From: Flavobacteriaceae bacterium
Lineage (GTDB): Bacteria > Bacteroidota > Bacteroidia > Flavobacteriales > Flavobacteriaceae
Assembly: GCA_029247985.1 (NCBI GenBank)
Contig: JAQWKF010000095.1
Span: forward strand, 1 to 17,037
Length of the DNA: 17,037 bases
Reading direction: 5' to 3'
Every line of letters starts with the position of its first letter. Position 1 is the stretch's first letter. The position numbers and the translations under genes were made by a program. Below, one piece after another: positions 14,753 through 17,037 of this stretch. Below the pieces are notes generated by a model. The model was not told where the DNA came from, ran no database searches, and worked only from the letters and a program-made list of their open reading frames with translations.

Positions 14753-15901
14753 TTAGTACCGTTCTGCTCCAAAATTGAACGTCAAAGAGAACCTCAAGGT
14801 ATTTTCAAGCGGGTTTATTACCCTGCCAGCAGATATTAAATAAGATAAATCTACATCTATTACATTGTATTTAAATCCAGCACCAAGGGTAAAGAATTTT
14901 CGAGCCCCTTTTAATTCGTGTTCATTAAAGTATCCAGCACGCAAGGCAAAGGAGTCATCATACATAAACTCAGCACCAAGCGACCACGTAAATTCTTTTA
15001 ATTCCTCGCTAAAACCATCAGGAGCATCACCAAACGATTTAAAAATGCCGGAAAGAACGCCAACATCATTGGGTTGTGCATATCCTGTAATATTTCCATC
15101 ACCGTCTGGAATAGGTTCACTTGGGGAGGGCACCAAAAGTTTGTTAATTTCCAAGCTTAGTGCAAGTTTATTATAAGAATCAAAAATAAAATCAAATCCA
15201 CCACCTACTTTTAAGTTAGTGGGTAAAAAGTCCGACTGACCCTCGTCTTCATATTTGAGTTTGGGGCCTATGTTTGAAACATTGAAACCTGCACGCCACA
15301 TTCCAGAAAAGTTGGAGTAAGGCACTTCATAAGACTGGTAAAAACCAGAAATACCAACAGCAACCGTGCTTGCAGAAGTGCTATCATTGTTACCAGAATC
15401 AAGCTTTAAATCAGATGTCAAAAATGATCCTTGGATGGCCATAGAGAATTTATCACTTAATTTTAATGCATAAGATGCATCAAAAACATATTCATTAGGT
15501 CTTTCAATAAGTGGATTGATAAAGTCAGCAGGCCTTTCCCCAATTTGAATCTCACCCAGGCTAAAATAGCGCAAGCCAACGGCCCAAGCAGAACGTTCAT
15601 CAATTGCCCTAAAATATGTCACATCAGCTAAAAAAATATCGTTGACTAATTTACTCAAGTAAGGAGTATAACTAATGGCAGCTCCGGTGTCATTTTTAAC
15701 AAACGCATATTTTGCTGGATTCCAATGGTTTGAAAAAGCATCAGAAGAAGTTGCTACTCCTTGATCCCCTAAGCCAGCAGCGCGTGCATCAGGCGCAATG
15801 GACAAAAAGGGCACGGCTGTAGTAACCACGCGAATATCTTGTTGTGCAAAAGTGAGTTGGGTTACTAATAAAAGTAATATTAAATGTATTGGTTTTTTCA
15901 T
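14753..15901 (-). CDS. porV: Type IX secretion system outer membrane protein PorV
   Basis: Outer-membrane beta-barrel of the type IX secretion system that collects substrates carrying C-terminal signals from the translocon and delivers them to the PorU sortase. It is 382 residues, a typical length. A signal peptide runs to about residue 19 (LLLLVTQLTFA before QQDIR). The mature N-terminus TAVPFLSIAPDARAAGLGD is the family hallmark, followed by WNPAKYAF, a series of amphipathic strands such as SWAVGLRYFSLG-like segments, FALRAGYF and a C-terminal strand ending in LTFNFGAERY. The ATG at 15901 is two bases after the porU stop, so the two functional partners are co-transcribed. Confidence 0.95.
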   Translation of the reverse strand: MKKPIHLILLLLVTQLTFAQQDIRVVTTAVPFLSIAPDARAAGLGDQGVATSSDAFSNHWNPAKYAFVKNDTGAAISYTPYLSKLVNDIFLADVTYFRAIDERSAWAVGLRYFSLGEIQIGERPADFINPLIERPNEYVFDASYALKLSDKFSMAIQGSFLTSDLKLDSGNNDSTSASTVAVGISGFYQSYEVPYSNFSGMWRAGFNVSNIGPKLKYEDEGQSDFLPTNLKVGGGFDFIFDSYNKLALSLEINKLLVPSPSEPIPDGDGNITGYAQPNDVGVLSGIFKSFGDAPDGFSEELKEFTWSLGAEFMYDDSFALRAGYFNEHELKGARKFFTLGAGFKYNVIDVDLSYLISAGRVINPLENTLRFSLTFNFGAERY

Positions 15902-15903
15902 AA

Positions 15904-17037
15904 TTATTTTACAATAAGTTTTCCTGAATATATGTCACTTGAATTTGATAACGTAGAAATAAGTTCAATCGTGTATATATAGGTTCCTTTATTTACTTTT
16001 TGACCGCTGTAAGTTGTTGCATCCCACGCTACGCTATCGATCAAGTAGCTTGAAGAGAAAACTTCTTGGCTGTTGGTCCAGATGCGTTTCCCATCAATTG
16101 TAAATATAGAAATTTTCACGTCAAGCAACTCCCTTGGCTTGTTATGTTGTATAAAAAATATTGTATGATTCGTAACAGGATTAGGAGAGTTAAATACATT
16201 TTCAATTTGAATTTTACTACTATAAACAACCGTAAAACTAATGGTTTTGCTACTAGGGTTGTTGTGGGTATCCCATGCACGTAGCGTTAAAGTATGCAAG
16301 CCTAATTCCAAATCATTTAAAGGATATGTAAGGGTTCCTTTAGTAAAATCATCTAGAGCCGTGGTGTAAAAGGGATTGAGCACATATGGATCAACCTGGT
16401 TGTCGTCCAGGGTAGCAGTGATGTCGTGTCCCAATCCGCCAGAAGAATTGATGCCGTTTTCATCTTCAAAATCAACGATAAGCATTGGACTATCAAACAC
16501 CTTCCCCCCATCTACAAAGCTTCTATTTTCCAAATAGACATTAACTATGGGGCCTAGTGTGTCATCAACTGCATCCGCATTTATTCCACCAATATTAAAC
16601 TGATTTGAAAAACCACCCACAGACGCAGTCTTGTCTTGATTAAACGCAATAAAGCTTATTCTTGCAGCATCTACGTCTAAATTAATATCCTTTGGAATGA
16701 CGAAAGTAGATGAAAATTGACCATTAGAAACCGTGGCAATTCCCTCAAAAACTTGCTCGCCAAGGACGGTAAAGTTCATTGTTTTGTTTTGGTCATTACC
16801 AAGTGTTGAACGCTCGACTTCTTTGTCAAAAATTTGGAGGCTTACCGTTCCGTCAAAATCTTGCTGAAGCTGCCCAGAGGGACCCAATATCTCTCCACCT
16901 AAGGTGATCTTATCAAGTGCTTTAAATTGACGATCTGCAACAGGGACATCGGCTACAGGAACGCCATTTAAGTGAGATATGGCAATTTCTCGTTTGGGAA
17001 TATGAAGTTTAAGCGCAGGGTCGCCTATGTAAAAAAG
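15904..17037 (-). CDS. porU: Type IX secretion system sortase PorU, C-terminal part (5' end cut by window)
   Basis: PorU is a gingipain-related (peptidase C25) surface sortase that removes the C-terminal signal of type IX cargo and attaches the cargo to anionic LPS. The frame is open to the window edge, giving the last 377 residues. An apparent start at 16887 is only an internal TTG. The fragment begins LFYIGDPALKLHIPK, the end of the C25 peptidase domain, followed by Ig-like or beta-sandwich segments (DKEVERSTLGND, VEDENGINSSGGLGHDIT-type region) and a roughly 90-residue C-terminal domain starting near FNSPNPVTNH and ending SGKLIVK, like type IX C-terminal signals. The catalytic His and Cys lie outside the window. 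Identification rests on these features plus adjacency to porV. Confidence 0.9.
   Translation of the reverse strand, partial: LFYIGDPALKLHIPKREIAISHLNGVPVADVPVADRQFKALDKITLGGEILGPSGQLQQDFDGTVSLQIFDKEVERSTLGNDQNKTMNFTVLGEQVFEGIATVSNGQFSSTFVIPKDINLDVDAARISFIAFNQDKTASVGGFSNQFNIGGINADAVDDTLGPIVNVYLENRSFVDGGKVFDSPMLIVDFEDENGINSSGGLGHDITATLDDNQVDPYVLNPFYTTALDDFTKGTLTYPLNDLELGLHTLTLRAWDTHNNPSSKTISFTVVYSSKIQIENVFNSPNPVTNHTIFFIQHNKPRELLDVKISIFTIDGKRIWTNSQEVFSSSYLIDSVAWDATTYSGQKVNKGTYIYTIELISTLSNSSDIYSGKLIVK

Noticed and set aside
15904..16887. Complete 327-residue gene starting at 16887
   Set aside because: The start codon would be an internal TTG; the frame continues without stop to the window edge with PorU-like sequence, so the gene is a truncated porU.

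Overview
The window reads as a chromosomal, mostly housekeeping segment from a low-to-moderate GC member of the Bacteroidota, most likely Flavobacteriales. The main evidence is the type IX secretion pair porU-porV, several intergenic boxes matching the Bacteroidota -7 promoter consensus TAnnTTTG, no clear Shine-Dalgarno sequences before starts, and a PafA-type phosphatase with a lipoprotein signal. I see no insertion sequence, phage gene, tRNA, rRNA, CRISPR array or obvious island boundary. Coding density is very high and no stretch over 300 bases lacks a gene.

Layout, left to right. (1) 1-1597, plus strand: the 3' part of purK, cut by the window edge, followed one base later by purE; together they perform the CO2-incorporation step of purine synthesis. 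(2) 1584-2375, minus strand: an uncharacterised UbiA-like polytopic membrane protein whose stop overlaps purE. (3) 2511-5375, plus: gcvP, the glycine-cleavage decarboxylase, without gcvT or gcvH beside it. (4) 5473-6531, plus: a stand-alone FabH-like ketoacyl-ACP synthase III. (5) 6528-8159, minus: a PafA-like alkaline phosphatase lipoprotein. (6) 8236-9728, plus: an MlaE permease and MlaF ATPase pair for lipid transport. (7) 9730-17037, minus: a continuous run of seven genes in transcription order: porU (partial), porV, pdhA, pdhC, a short-chain dehydrogenase, a SprT-like metalloprotease and a DUF389 membrane protein. A good promoter lies between porV and pdhA, so pdhA to DUF389 looks like one five-gene operon with gaps or overlaps of at most a few bases.

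The window divides into small transcription units. Three convergent pairs meet with overlapping or almost touching stop codons (purE/UbiA-like, KASIII/PafA, mlaF/DUF389), leaving no room for ordinary terminators. Promoters proposed for gcvP, the KASIII gene and pdhA share one geometry: TTG, exactly 16 bases, then TAnnTTTG.

I did not find a convincing new defence, mobile or biosynthetic system. The least explained elements are the UbiA-like protein with only one of the two Asp motifs, the PDH operon that also carries an SDR, a SprT-like protease and a DUF389 protein, and the stand-alone KASIII.
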